Below the pieces are notes generated by a model. The model was given only the letters and a program-made list of their open reading frames with translations, had not been told where the DNA came from and did not search any database. Made by a program: the position numbers and the translations under genes. DNA of 64,000 nt from Planococcus citri (taxonomy: Eukaryota; Arthropoda; Insecta; Hemiptera; Pseudococcidae), in the NCBI RefSeq assembly GCF_950023065.1, contig NC_088680.1, forward strand, positions 29,252,559 through 29,316,558. Reading direction: 5' to 3'. Below, in pieces: positions 1-12,169 of this stretch. The number at the start of each line of letters is the position of its first letter. Within the stretch, counting starts at the first letter, position 1.

Positions 1-36
1 AATGGCGTAGTAAGGTTGTATTCAAGCACAAGGATG
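1..36 (+). CDS. Gfrl: Gfrl-like gene, 3' part of an exon cut by the window edge
   Basis: The first 36 bases read open in the frame required by the next exon (Trp-Arg-Ser-Lys-Val-Val-Phe-Lys-His-Lys-Asp) and end in GATG followed by a GTAAAT donor. The single spare G joins the AT at 182 to make an Asp codon. The 145-bp intron between them ends in a TTTGTGCAG acceptor. It is short, so the assignment rests mainly on phase agreement and the good donor. Confidence 0.6.
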
Positions 37-181
37 GTAAATGGGCATACATAATTTCTATTTTTATTTTATTTTATACCTTTATTTGGTGTAACTGAAG
101 ACTTTTTCGATGTACCTGAAACTTTTCTACATATTATGATTGAACTGAATTAATTTGTCAATTTTATTTTAATTTGTGCAG

Positions 182-310
182 ATTTCATCGAAGTTAACGA
201 CTCTGGTATTGTGACGTTAAACTGTATAATGGCCAAACAAGTGTGCATCGATGATCCAATGTGTGGACCAACGCTCGATATCGTCGATCGTTTATGCGGA
301 TCCGAAGTCG
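182..310 (+). CDS. Gfrl: Gfrl-like exon, first half of GDNF/GAS1 domain 1
   Basis: This 129-bp exon follows TTTGTGCAG and ends before GTACGTG. Its reading frame begins with two bases completing an Asp codon and reads through 42 further codons with no stop. The core is LNCIMAKQVCIDDPMC followed by a later DRLC, the classic opening of a GDNF/GAS1 domain (C-x6-C-x5-C, then a cysteine about ten residues on). It leaves one base, which pairs with the exon at 27121 across a 26.8-kb intron. The preceding stretch of hydrophilic residues is probably the linker or N-terminal region after a signal peptide that lies upstream of the window. Confidence 0.82.
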
Positions 311-2040
311 GTACGTGTTAATTTTATCAAATACCAACCTATACTCTACGATGTAAATGTACAGAATACGGCTGGTTAATTGAAATAATTAAATATTCTC
401 GATATATTCGTGCATATGGGTTAACTGAAATACAACCAGAAGCCGCGTACTAATAAATTATTCAAAAGGTTTGACCATATATTGCGGTTTATTTTCAAAG
501 TTGAAATATATGCGCCGACGACGTCGATACTTAACAATGTTTAAGAGTCGAAATAAAGAATTTAATAGGAAAAATGGTAGCCATTCGTGGTGATTTTCAA
601 GATAAATGTTCTACAGTACTTTAGCACCATCTTATATACTCGTATATTGGTACAGGTATAATATAATACCTGCACCATTCAAACGTACATATATTTTTAT
701 TTGAAAAAAAAAAAAAAATGGTAGAAGATCCCTTCTTCACTATGTACTTAGTAAATACGAAAGACGTTATTTTGAAATTATGTTATTTTAAAAGAAACGC
801 AGTACTCGGTAGAGTTGTTTATGTTATGTGATCGCAAGGTGTTCGCAAAATTCTGATCGTTTAGTCTTTCTTTTAATGGTAGTTTTAATGGGAATGAAAT
901 TATCTGTCGAGAGGTTTCACCTTTTTGGTTTCTAAAATAGCGCAGGTAAATTGTACCTACCGTGAGATGGAGTGGAAGAGCGAGATGTACATACAAGTGT
1001 TGATAGGGGTGAAGTTTTTATCGAGCTTTGAAGTTCAATACTCTGCTGGGAATTTTCTTTCTCTGGCTGTGGTTTGGTTCGGTGGTGTATACGTTGTTTT
1101 TGGTGAATTATGATTGGAAATTTGCAGTCGTTTTTATGTATACGTGCAAAAATATACCTTGTACCCGTTGTTATATTGTTACAAAAGTAGATTTAAATTA
1201 ATGGCTGGTACCTACCTATAGTTTTTAATTTGGCAGGTTCTCTAACCCACGGGATGATTTGTTTGTGAAGCAAAATTTAGAAAGGGGAATTTTTGCGGTT
1301 AAAAAAATTCAATATCTAATGTGAAAAATTATGGAGATGGGATGGGGTTGGTTGAGAAGAGAAGACGTCGAAAAATTCAAGTTTGCAAAGACAGACTCTT
1401 GAGTTGATAGATCTTGAAAAATAGTCGCAAAATTGTAAGAATATTTATTCAAAACTGCCCTAAAATTGACTTAGAATTAGAAAATCATCCAAAAGTTGTA
1501 CAAAAATAAGTCCATAATCGTTTAAAAAATAAGTTTGGAAATTCCTTCGTTTAACATCTGCAAATTGCTTAATAATATTGAACAAATATGTTATGCAAAA
1601 AATGATTACAAAATAAGAAAATACAAATATGTAGTATCAAAACCGTGAAAAGGTAAATTGGAAATCGATAAAATGTCCCTAAAATTCGACTAAAAAATTG
1701 TTTTAAAATTGTCTATGCTGATTAAAAATTGAAAGAAAATTCGCCCAAAATTGTCACAAGTTCAAAAATTTATTCATTCTTGTAAAAAAAAATTTTAAAA
1801 AGCCGGTCACATGAAGTGAGGATTCATAAATCTTGAGAGGGTTTTTCAAATTCGTGTGTTGAATGTCGATGGATGGAAATCTGTACCTCAGTTATGTGAC
1901 TTTTGGTCACTTTTTCATAATTTTGGTTACTAAAGTTACTGAAAAAATTCATATCTTGGCTTGGCTCTAATTTCCGAAGAAAAATAGAAAAAATGTCAAT
2001 GATATCGATAAGTCAATAGCTTGCGAAAGTACTTATACTT
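311..2040. other. Intron 1, apparently unique AT-rich segment
   Basis: No gene or recognisable element is seen. It contains an A tract near 703-718 and scattered weak open frames with no codon or homology support. Confidence 0.5.
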
Positions 2041-2049
2041 TTTTTTATT

Positions 2050-2870
2050 CTTTTCCAACTGGCTACACTTCCTTTTCAGCATTATGGTTGCAAAGCCCCT
2101 TGCCTTTTACGAAAATTATCAAGGTCTCGCTTTCTGACAAAAGCTGCAGAAAATCTCATCAATCGTTGTGTTGTCAAAATTATTTTCAAGAAGTGTGATT
2201 TTTCGCCAAAACTGCCAAAAATTGTCGCTAATTGCAAAAATTATCGTTTTCTTGACAATAAGTAAATGCTGAAAAAGAAACACTTTTTCGCAAAATGGAC
2301 AAAAAAACCTGTTTTTTGCGCAAAAGTTTTACATTTTGGTAAAAATTGTAGAAATGTCGTTTTCAAAAAAAAATTGCTACGAAGTTCTACCTTTTGCTGA
2401 AATTATAAGAGTCTTGCTTCCTGCCAAAGATAGCAGAATGTCTCGTCTTGTGTTGTTCAAAATACCCAAAAAATCTCGTTTATTGCCAAACATTGCTGGA
2501 AATCGTCTGCATTTTGCTAAAAATTATCGTTTTTTCATTCCTGGCGCAGAACCCGCTTACATTTTGTTTTTGACCAAAGTTGCTTTTTTTTGAAAAAAAT
2601 TGATGAAAAATTTTGCGTTTTTTAAAAAATTGCCAGATTTTTGCTTTCTGCCAAAAATAACAAAAAGTCTTGTACATATTTTGTCAAAATTGACAAAAAA
2701 ATCGTCGCTTTTTTGTAGAAAATTCCAAGAAATCTCACATTTTTTTTCCTTCCAAAAATTGTCATAATTTCATTTTTTTTTTTCAAAAAATCTCGTTTTT
2801 TTTGCCAAAAAGTTGTGAAATAGTCTCACCTTGTGAATTGTAAAAAAGTTTTACTTTTAGCTGAATTTTT
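2050..2870. repeat. Degenerate minisatellite, TTGCCAAAAATTGTC type
   Basis: Repeated statements of TTGCCAAAA-TTG-C-AAAAA-TCTCG/GTCTTG occur at roughly 35-60 bp intervals. The same sequence in reverse complement (GACAATTTTGGCAAAAA-AGGACTTTTT) makes up the arrays at 14450-15260, 15780-16015 and 40980-41960. The arrays at 45280-46160 and 19390-19620 share this orientation. Confidence 0.6.
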
Positions 2871-2924
2871 TTTTACATACTTCATCTTGATAGAATTTAA
2901 TAATTTAAATTTAGTGTGTAATAG

Positions 2925-3935
2925 TGTAATGTGTAATAGATGGGATAGGTATTTTGGATGATATGATTTGTCTTAGAGAGTTGGACAGAAATATTTTCCT
3001 AAGGGGTGAGAAATTACCTATGCCTGATTACATATCTCTATGCAATCATAATTACATGATCCACTATACACACTAAAACCATTCTCGTAACTTATAAATA
3101 AATTACGAGACAACCATTTTAAATTATTTATTGATGTTATAAATACCAATAAAATAACCTAATTAATTGAGCTAATAAGAAAACATTAATTATCATAAGG
3201 ATAATAATTAATGTAGTTACCATAAACAGGTGAATAGACCTAGAATTACGTTAAGTATATTAAACTTTCACCTCAGGACGAATCCTGGTCTAACGATAGT
3301 TACATGAGCAGAATTAGAGTAATCTATTCCTTAACATCTAATTCATTCATACCTCAATGTAGATAGGTGCAAATGCTCCGCTACATTGGGTCATTTCTAT
3401 CATTTAATTACGGTATAATTATAATTAAAATGATGATCGTTTGGAGCGTGTTTCAACACTTACCCAACTGTTCACGTTAATCATCTCTTCGGGGGCTCAC
3501 CAATACTAGGCCCAGCGATGATTATGATTTACTCTTGTACAGTTTCAGCAAGTATACTCTCCTATGGTTGACAAATAGGAGGTCTACCAAGATACCAAAT
3601 AATCACGATGTCCGATTCGAATCACACCGCGAATATCGTTAAAATACACAAATTTAACCGAACAAGCGGGTAATTATTAAAATAAAAATGGTAAAGAGCC
3701 ACGAGGGCTAAAATGACCGAAAGTTGACTACATTACGGAGAGCTCGAGATCTAGCAAGGTAGTGAAGAAGATATTCTTCGCAATCCTGGTCCAGACCCAG
3801 GATCGCGGTATTTTTCATGTAACCTTGTGCCTTCACCTACAAACTGGTTATTCTAATAATAACCACCCTAGAGTAAATTACACTAGAACTACCATAGGCA
3901 GTTAGGGCATGTCTGCTCATCACAAGTGAAAGTTC
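2925..3935 (-). mobile_element. Unclassified ~1-kb interspersed element, copy 1 (inverted relative to 13395-14410)
   Basis: Several blocks match the reverse complement of 13395-14410: CTGCTCATCAC near the right end, ACCGAACAAGCGGGTAATTA at 3656-3675, and AACTGTTCACGTTAATCATCTCTTCGG with CTCACCAATACTAGG at 3468-3511. The order is preserved, so both are diverged copies of one sequence. It has no open frame, is relatively rich in CG, and contains several short palindromes (for example ATCCTGG-TCCAGACC-CAGGAT at 3783-3802). Confidence 0.55.
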
Positions 3936-4104
3936 TTTTTTTTTCTCAGAGCTTTTTGTAACATTTTAATGTTTTATCTACTCGCGTTTTGTTTTTTTTT
4001 TGGTTACTTTTTGGTTATTTTTTTTGAGAATTTTTGGCTGCCGAAGTTACTTTTTTCCTCCAGTGTATATTATGTTTATTTGAAATAGCGTTAGCTAGAT
4101 AAGG

Positions 4105-4400
4105 AATTAAGGAATCATACCTCATGAGGTGGTTTTTCAAAATATGCAAGTTGATTTCTGCAATTTTTCAGAAAACAACATTAACTACATAGATGTAGAA
4201 TCATAAGTCATAAGAGGGGTTTCTGAAAATGGGAGTTTATTTGGGATAGTTTTTGTAAAACAATGTAAGCCAAATGAGAAATTGTAACTTATACGGTGGT
4301 TTTTCAAAATGCGAGGTTTTTTTGTAATTTTTTGAAAAACAGCATTAACTAGATGGAGAACCTTAACTCATAAGGTGTTTTTTAAAAAAAAAAGTATTGA
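4105..4400. repeat. Short tandem repeat with TGGTTTTTCAAAATGCGAG core
   Basis: Three degenerate units of roughly 80-110 bp share the order: AAATTG/AATCATA, ACTCATAAGGTGGTTTTTCAAAAT, then a TTTTTCAGAAAACA-type tail and ATTAACTA-ATAGA. Confidence 0.45.
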
Positions 4401-4589
4401 CATTTGATGGTATCTTTGGAACCACAGATTATCAATATAATTCTACGTTAAAATTATTAAACTCAAGACAATGGATATTAAAAGCCACGTTTCCAAAAAA
4501 TTTGATCCCTTTGAACCACTTTCTAAAAAATTGAAATACACTGTGAACTGTTAAGCGCATCGTTTAAAAATCTACTTCATATTTTGTAC

Positions 4590-6030
4590 CTTAGAGTCAG
4601 TCCATCCAAGTCTGCCGATTCATAAAATCGCTCTCTACTCTACCACTGGTGGGTATTCGTTTATTCACATTAGGCTACATTTCATTGGTAGTTGGTACAC
4701 AGCTATTAATAATTTAGCTATACACATACCCTACCCCTGTAGCACATCTGTCTATACCTATTGCAATTCAACGCGCCATTAGAAGCTTACAAAATTTACC
4801 CAAAGTAAAATAACCTGCGTCGATCCGAGAAAATTTTCTTTGTGTGTTGACACGTTTATTAATGATATCGCTTTCGAGTCCTATGTACCTATACTACCTA
4901 CTCTGCAATCTACATCACACACACACGATGTATCGTGTAAAGGACAAGTTAACACGTGTACAGATTTTTAGACATTTTTTTTTTCAAAGGCCGAGTAAAA
5001 AAATATCCGCAGGTATTCGCGAGCTGTGAGTTGAGTCTCGACACGACGCGACGGAAAATACCTACTCGTTTTTTTATGTACTCAAAACCGGAAGCACACG
5101 ATCCCCAAACTGTATCCTTTCTTTTCATATCGCTCGGTGTGTGTAGCAATAGCTCGTGAAATTCATACCGAGATACGAAATTTCTTTATATTAAAATTTC
5201 CTGCCTGCTTTTTTCACCGCTCTACGTATCCTTTTTTTCGACATATCCGACTTTTTTCACCGACATTTTGAGCTTTATACGTATATCTAGTGGCATATTT
5301 TCCATCGTCGTGTCACGAGTAATCGTCCAAATCACGTATGTAGATCCGAAGCTCAAAACCGGAAATGGAAACCAATCGATTCTCATCACATCGTCCTTAT
5401 TCCATGACAGAATAAACGTTCATTTTCCACACGCTAACTTCGAGATGACAATTTCACGACCGAAATGAACCAAACTTTTACTGCAACTTATTCGTGGTAC
5501 ACGATGAGAATCGTTGGGCGAGTAATTGAACGTGGCATCGTGTAACTCGCGGCGAAAATGTTTCTGATATCGGAGACATATCTACTCGTATATAAATGCG
5601 CTTACCAGTAGTCTAGGTTCTCGTTCCTCGTTCGTTCCAAATGCACAGGAAGAGAAATACCATACATAAGTACTACGAGCACTCATCTTTCTTTAACACA
5701 CGTGATAAATTACCTTGATACCCTGGCCTAAGTAAACCGAGCTATCTATCTTTGGTATTTTTCAAGTAGGTACCTGCTCTTACTTCCTTTTTCTTTTCTT
5801 GCCCCGCGTTTGGTGGAAAATTCATCTTGGTTGAATTGCCCGCAGGCCACAGTTCATTCATAATTACCGGCTTAGCGGTTAAAATGACGTTCAATACGGT
5901 CAAGTTGGTTCATCTCTCATCTTATACCAGCCTTATTTTTTTGTATAATAAATTGCGCAGATTATTTGTGAATCTTGCAAGCTGAAACCTACAGGATAGC
6001 CGAACGAGGGGGAAATGTGTGTCACCCCCC
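4590..6030. other. Intron 1, unique-looking segment without a gene
   Basis: Base composition is more balanced and repeats are fewer than in the flanks. Small open frames are present on both strands, but none has a recognisable motif or splice context. A CA microsatellite sits at about 4914-4925. Confidence 0.4.
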
Positions 6031-6039
6031 TCTCCAGAC

Positions 6040-7480
6040 AGAAAATTTTTGGCCAAAAATTGGGAATTCTTAGGAAAAATTGGGAAGTTTGGAAAAGTTG
6101 GGAAGAAATTATGTAAGCAGGGAAAATCAAATACGATTACCAAGAACCATGAGTTTTTACTTCTTGAATTATAAATTTTCAAAAGTTTTCGCCCTCCCTG
6201 CGCTCGGGTCAAATCATTTGTTAAAGGGTAGAAAAATTCACTTATCACATCAAAAAAAATGTTGTTTTACTTGAAATTTTCCAAAAAAAAGTTTCTCCAA
6301 TGCATATCAGTCAAAACTGCCAGAAACTTCCAAGTTCTGCTGAAATATCAAAAAATGTCCTATTTTTTTCCGAAAATTTGAAAACAATCATTTTTAATTT
6401 CTGCTAAAATTGTTGTTTTTTTTTAAATATGAAAATTATGTCCTGAAAAAAAATGAAGAGTCATGAATTTTTGAGAGCTTTTGCCCTCGCTCATAGCTGA
6501 GGTACCATTCGTATTATTAAAAATATTATAATTTTCTGAAAACTGAAAATGCTAAAGTCATGAAAACCAACTTTTTTAATCATCAAAAATTTAAGAATAT
6601 GGTATTGTTCTACGTTTCGAGTTATCAATTTTTGATAGCTTTTGTTATAGCTTTTGCTCTGGATTCTTTCGGACTTTTATCCCTATTTTTGATAACTTCG
6701 TTAAAATTTTTGAATGATGAAGCTATGAAAATAATGCGTTTTCCATCAGTTATTTTACTTTTCAATTTACTAATTTCTTCAAAGTTTTTGCTCTCGTTTC
6801 GCTGGTGCAGATTTGACCACTACTGTGCAATTTTTCAAAAATGTTCAAGAATTAAAGCACAAAATTTTGACGTTGAAACTTCAACCCTTTTTTTTTACTT
6901 TCGTCCCATTTCTTTTTCATTTTAAATTATTGTGAATAGGCTTGAAAGTGAGATGTTTTACTCAACTTTTCAAAATTATCAAAGATGGTCAAAAAAAGTG
7001 ATTTTTCTCAAAAAATTGACGTTGTTTTACATCTCGAATCCCACCCCACTTTTTCTGAATGCCTCTGCCTCGCTTCGCCCAGGTCAATTTTTTTTTCTAT
7101 TCCTGAATTTAAATTTCTAAAAAATTATTGTTCAAATTTGAAAAAATGTCACTGCTGAAAAAAATGAACTTTTCGCATCTAGTGCTGGGGATAATGGTTT
7201 TTTTCTTCAAGATTATTACATGGAAAATTACTGATTAAATTTAAGAAATGTCAAGGACTAGCAAAATTCACTTCTCGCCTAAAAATAATGCTATTCGAGT
7301 TTTCGATTGCATTGAACTTCAAAAAACTTTCTCCTTCGCTTCGCTGGGGCCAATTTTCTTTTCTTGTTCAAAACTGAAATTTGTAAAAAATTTCTGTTCG
7401 AATTCTAAACATGCCATGTGCAAATATTTAGGAGGAAAAAAATCGAGAAATCGAAAAAAACGAACTGCACTAACATGACC
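6040..7480. repeat. Degenerate tandem array with a CTTCGCTTCGCTCGGG-like core
   Basis: Units carry a GC-rich core (GCCCTCCCTGCGCTCGGGTC at 6191, GCCCTCGCTCATAGCTGAGG at 6483, GCTCTCGTTTCGCTGGTGCAG at 6791, GCCTCGCTTCGCCCAGGTCA at 7066, TCCTTCGCTTCGCTGGGGCC at 7341). AT-rich spacers containing TGAAAAAAATG-ACTTTTCGCAT separate them. Core spacing is about 270-310 bp. Isolated cores recur at 9660, 19330 and 19980. Confidence 0.55.
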
Positions 7481-7484
7481 AAAA

Positions 7485-8105
7485 CTCAATCCCAACGTGT
7501 ACTATAACCCTCAAATGATTTGCTTTGACTTGTGCTGGCAGTTCGAACGAACGTTGTGTCGGTATAGCAGCATGTTGAATAGAAGTACCTGGTTTCGCAA
7601 CAAGATGCACTTGTTTAAACATACGTGAATTTTCGTGACATAGGCGTTGATGTTGATACCGTTGATGTTTTCTTGAAGCATTTTTAACGTAGATTTCAAA
7701 AATATGCTTGTTTTTTAGTTTTGATGTTCCATAGGCCGAGTAATCTTTAATTAAAGTCAGTACATTTTACTATGTAATTTCAACATAAACTTCAAATTTT
7801 GAAAAAAGCCTTGATGTATCCTGAAAAACTATTTTCACGAAAAGTACCACTGAAATGTGTACTTTTACATGGTTTTATCAATTTTTGCTACAACTCGCAA
7901 CATTGGGCAAAAACAAGAAAAATACAACTAAAACTGATGTATTATTGCTACGAATCATCAATTTTTTGAAAATAAGGGTTTGGTGGGTAAAAATTGGCAC
8001 TCTAAAGGCCAGGAGGCTACCTAAAACGAGCATAATTCAAAAAAAAAAAAAAAGTTTCCAGTAGTACCTACCTACTAATACAGTCAAATATGGATTTCAC
8101 CTGGA
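7485..8105. other. Intron 1, no feature recognised
   Basis: AT-rich sequence with an A tract at 8041-8053 and no supported gene. Confidence 0.35.
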
Positions 8106-8108
8106 ATT

Positions 8109-8982
8109 AATTGGGGGGGGAAACATTTTTTTACACCAAAATTCTCGGGATGGTGTCCTAAATGACATGCTAAAACCCACCCAAAATCCACGAGGAGCTT
8201 CTCCCCCCAGACCCACATTTGTGCCACCTAGCACAGTTTTTCGCGATTTTCTCGCGAGGAGTTGATTTTACGTCAAAAGTAGCTTTATTTTTGTGTTCTA
8301 CGTCAAATTTCCGATCTAGTGATATATCAACTGTCCTTCTACCCCTAAGGGGGTGGGGCTAGAATCATTCAAATAAGGGGGTTTCCTGAAAAATACCTAA
8401 AGGCTATAGGCGCCTAAAAGGGGTGAAATGGTCCCGAAAGCGTTCGAGTTGATATTAGCATGGAAGATGGGTACCATTGAGAAACTTCCGCGTGAAAAAT
8501 TTCAGATCCACATCCTCTCCCTTAATTTCAATAACACTTTTCTCAGCCCCATTTTAACCGATTTTGAAAATTTTTCAGTATGTTATGTATATTCTTAGTA
8601 GGAAGTTTCTCAATGGTACCCATCTTCCATGCTAATATCAACTCGAACGCTTTCGGGGACCATTTCACCCCTCTAAGGCGCCTATAGCCTTTATGCATTT
8701 TTCAGGAAACCTCCCTTATTTTTGAATGGTTCTAGCCCCACTCCCCTTGGAGGTAGAAGGACAGTTGATATATCACTAGATCGGAAATTTGACGTAGAAC
8801 ACAAAAATAAAGCTACTTTTGACGTAAAGTCTACTCCTCGCGAGAAAATCGTGAAAAACTGTGCTAGGCGGCACAAATGTGGGTCTGGGGGGAGAAGCTC
8901 CACGCGGATTTAAGGTGGGTTGTAGTATGTCATTTAGGACACCATCCTGAGAATTTTGGCATAAAAAAAATGTTTCCCCAAT
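8109..8982. mobile_element. Foldback (long terminal inverted repeat) element, 874 bp
   Basis: The left arm 8109-8489 and right arm 8601-8982 are reverse complements over about 380 bp with small indels. Matching landmarks include GATGGTGTCCTAAATGACAT with ATGTCATTTAGGACACCATC, and GGGTACCATTGAGAAACTTC with its complement. The 111-bp centre is unique. There is no coding capacity. It is probably a non-autonomous DNA transposon of the foldback or MITE type. A clear target duplication was not resolved. Confidence 0.75.
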
Positions 8983-9039
8983 TTATTCCGAGTTGAGTTC
9001 TCATATGAGCTAATTTGACTAGATTATACAGACATCCAC

Positions 9040-9525
9040 CAATTTTCAAAATTTCGAGTCTTTCCTTTCTCCCCCTGCCACTTCCTTATGGTTTTGAGTG
9101 GAAATATCTTCAAAATCGTGTTCAGCGCATCAAAAAACCTAGATTTAGACACTCCACATGAAAATGTTCAAAATTTTGAGTTTTTACCCCCTCCCCCTAC
9201 CCCCTTTGGGGTTTTGAGTAAAAATACCTTCAAAATCGTGTTCAGCGCATCAAAAAACCTAGATTTAGACACCCCACATGAAAATGTTCAAAATTTTGAG
9301 TTTTTACCCCCTCCCCCTACCTCCCCTTTGGGGTTTTGAGTAAAAATACCTTCAAAATCGTGTTCAGCGCATCAAAAAACCTAGATTTAGACACCCCACA
9401 TGAAAATGTTCAAAATTTTGAGTTTTTACCCCCTCCGCTACCTCCCCTTTAGGGTTTTGAGTGAAAATACCTTCAAAATCGTGTTCAGCGCATCAAAAAA
9501 CCCCTATACCCCAACTTTCAATTTT
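9040..9525 (+). repeat. Tandem repeat, ~121-bp unit, about four copies
   Basis: The unit contains TTTTGAGT-AAAATACCTTCAAA, ATCGTGTTCAGCGCATCAAA, CCTAGATTTAGACACC and a C-rich stretch CCCCCTCCCCCTACC. Copies are close to identical in the middle, and the first and last are more diverged, which suggests recent internal amplification. The open frames through it exist only because unit length is not a multiple that brings in stops. Confidence 0.8.
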
Positions 9526-9529
9526 TTTC

Positions 9530-10680
9530 CTCCTAAATATTTTCACATCCCACTGTGTGCCAAGGCGAACAAATCAACTTCAACTTCTGACATCAAAAAT
9601 AATAATATTGTTGAGTTGATTATTTTCTGAATTGGTATAAATTTTGGAGAATTTTTGTCCTCACTCACTTCGTTTGGTGTTTGTGATTGGTTTAAAATTT
9701 ACAAATGTCTCGCTAGTGTTTAAATGTGACGTTCTCTGAATAACATGAAAAAAATTTAGGGAAATTCGTGGGGGGGGGTGATTAAAATATTATGTAGAAA
9801 TATTTTTTGATGGTAGTGAAAAGGTAGTGAAAAAGTAGTGATTTTTAGCAATTTTGCTTTGAAAGGTAGTGAAAAATCCGATTTTCCACACATAAAAAAT
9901 ATAATCTTGAGAGGAGAGGAGTTAGAATATTTTGGAAGGTAGTGGTTTTTTTTTAAAGTAGTGAAAAAGTAGATGTAGTGATTTTCGGTCAACAAATTCC
10001 TGTAAACACCCTGAAAAGGCTGATGAAAACATCACGAAAAAATTGTAATTTTTTGATTTTTGGTTTTAGTACCAACCTTGCAAATGGAACAATCCATTTT
10101 TGTCAAGTATAAAAGCATTGTTGTTGAACATTAAACATTTTTCAACATTTTTGTTTTCAACTCCCCCTTTCAAATTTTTGTTCGAACCACATTTGACTAA
10201 TTAGGTAAGATGAAAAATACTGGGGGAGGAGTGGTCTGGGGTGAACAGTTGGGAAAATCTGGCGAAAAAAATTGGGAAAATTTCAGTCTCCCCCCCCCCC
10301 CCCGGTCTCGGTTGGAACCAAAAATTAAACTGAGACAGTTCCGAGAAGAAAAAATAAATTTAGAGTTTCTACATCCTCCTGTGCAAGAGGCATTCCAATT
10401 CTATACTTTTTCCATTCCCATTTACTATTTTTCTTGTCCTGATTACTCCAATATATTCTCCGGGTGAAAGAAGTGGTCTTTTTGTATTCTCCTCTCTTCT
10501 CCAAAATCCAAATATCTGTTTCAGTTCTTTCCCACCCTTTTTTTTCATATTCCTCAATTACGTTCACGTTTAAGCTTATTCGCCAACTTGAACTTGTATT
10601 GTCAGTATCGAGCCAAGTAAAGCACTCAAAAGTAACGAAAAAAGAACCAAAATGACTTTGTAGGATCACGAAGCGAATTT
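9530..10680. other. Intron 1, low-complexity segment without a gene
   Basis: It contains GTAGTGAAAAAGTAGTG repeats (9810-9975), a C tract at 10291-10303 and scattered short open frames without support. Confidence 0.35.
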
Positions 10681-11880
10681 TATGCATCCCCTCGCGTCGT
10701 TCCATCTATGTAGACAAATCTAAAGACGAAAAGTTAACGCAAAGAAAACGACTTCTTTATCCTAATGATACAGTTAAACTCGGCATACAAATGAGCTTTT
10801 CTAACCTCATACACGAAAAACCATACCATACAGAGCATTACATTTGTATATCGCCGAATTTAAAGATGGAAATTATTTAACACTCCAAAGTACGTACCTC
10901 GAAGAAGAGAGAATCCTCTTCGGGTGTACTACTTGCAATGCTTCTTAAATCTCTATACGAGTACCTTTCTTTCGTTGCCGACCAACGTTTCGATATACAT
11001 ATTCGTTGATCTAATAAATATACAAACGACGATGACGAAGGTACAGGTAGATATTAGATAGGTCTAGGTATCTTATATTCTTTCTCAAATGTACGAGCAC
11101 ACCATCACCAAATCCTTCGTGACAATATAGTGAAACTAATCGTCTCGATATCACGCCAAAAATATACGTATAAAAAGCTAAGGTAAGTACGTGTATACCT
11201 TTCTATTCAGCGTCGAATAGTAACAAATCAACTCCCAAAGAGACTAACCTTATGATGCAATTACCATCATCTTTATACTCTTTAGATTTGCCGGGTTCTT
11301 TTCCCCGGTCGACTTATCGGAAATGATTTTTTGAATTTCATCTCACCGTACTACAAAATCTCTTTGCTTTTTTTTCCACGAACGAAGAAGACACGATGAA
11401 GAGAAAAAACATCATTTCCGTAATCCGACTACAGCACTTACACAGCATGAGTGTTGTAATCAATTGCTATTGAAGTATTCGTTAAAAACAAAACGTTTAC
11501 CGTGTATAAACATAATAATAAATTGGTTGTATCTTTAGTAGAATTTTTCCCTTCTTTGTTTTTTCAACGCGCGTACTATACGCTTCGCTCGAGTACATAC
11601 GACCGAGGTTTTATTTTGTTTTTGGCATCTGATGTCTGCTAGCAAACGTAAACAAAAGAAAAGTTTTCATAAGTTGTTGTTTAGACTGTGCATCAAGATA
11701 AATTGTATATGGCTGGGTTTTAGGCACCAAGTACGTGTGTACTGCGATCGTTGAACGTAGCTTTTAAAACGGTACCTGGTAAAGTACATAGAACATTTGT
11801 TACCGAGTCGTTTGAAGTGCATTCGAATAAAGAGAAGAAAATTGGTATTTTTTAATTTTATTCTGTTTACCAGCGTGATA
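10680..11880. other. Intron 1, unique-looking segment without a gene
   Basis: Sequence complexity is higher here and no repeat family is recognised. No exon with matching phase or any known domain was found. Confidence 0.35.
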
Positions 11881-12169
11881 TTTAATTTGCTTTTTTTGTG
11901 TGGATTCGTTTTTTTTTTTCAATCGGAGAAATTGTTTCAACAATAATTAGTTTTCAACCGAGTGGGCAAGGGAGGTGGGATTTGGGGAAATAATTTGCAA
12001 CAAAAGGTAGGGACTTGAAGAAATGTGTGCATTCAATAAATTGAAGCGATGGTTTCTAAGGTCTTAAACAAATATCTATACCTATTTTTTTTTTAAAAAA
12101 CACATTCAAAAAATGCCATGTGGTTGAAAACTTGAAATGAATATCCTGACAATTGAACCATGGTTGGGC

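Noticed and set aside
10325..10705. 126-codon antisense open frame
   Set aside because: Low-complexity composition (Glu/Lys/Trp from purine-rich sequence), and overlaps other chance frames.
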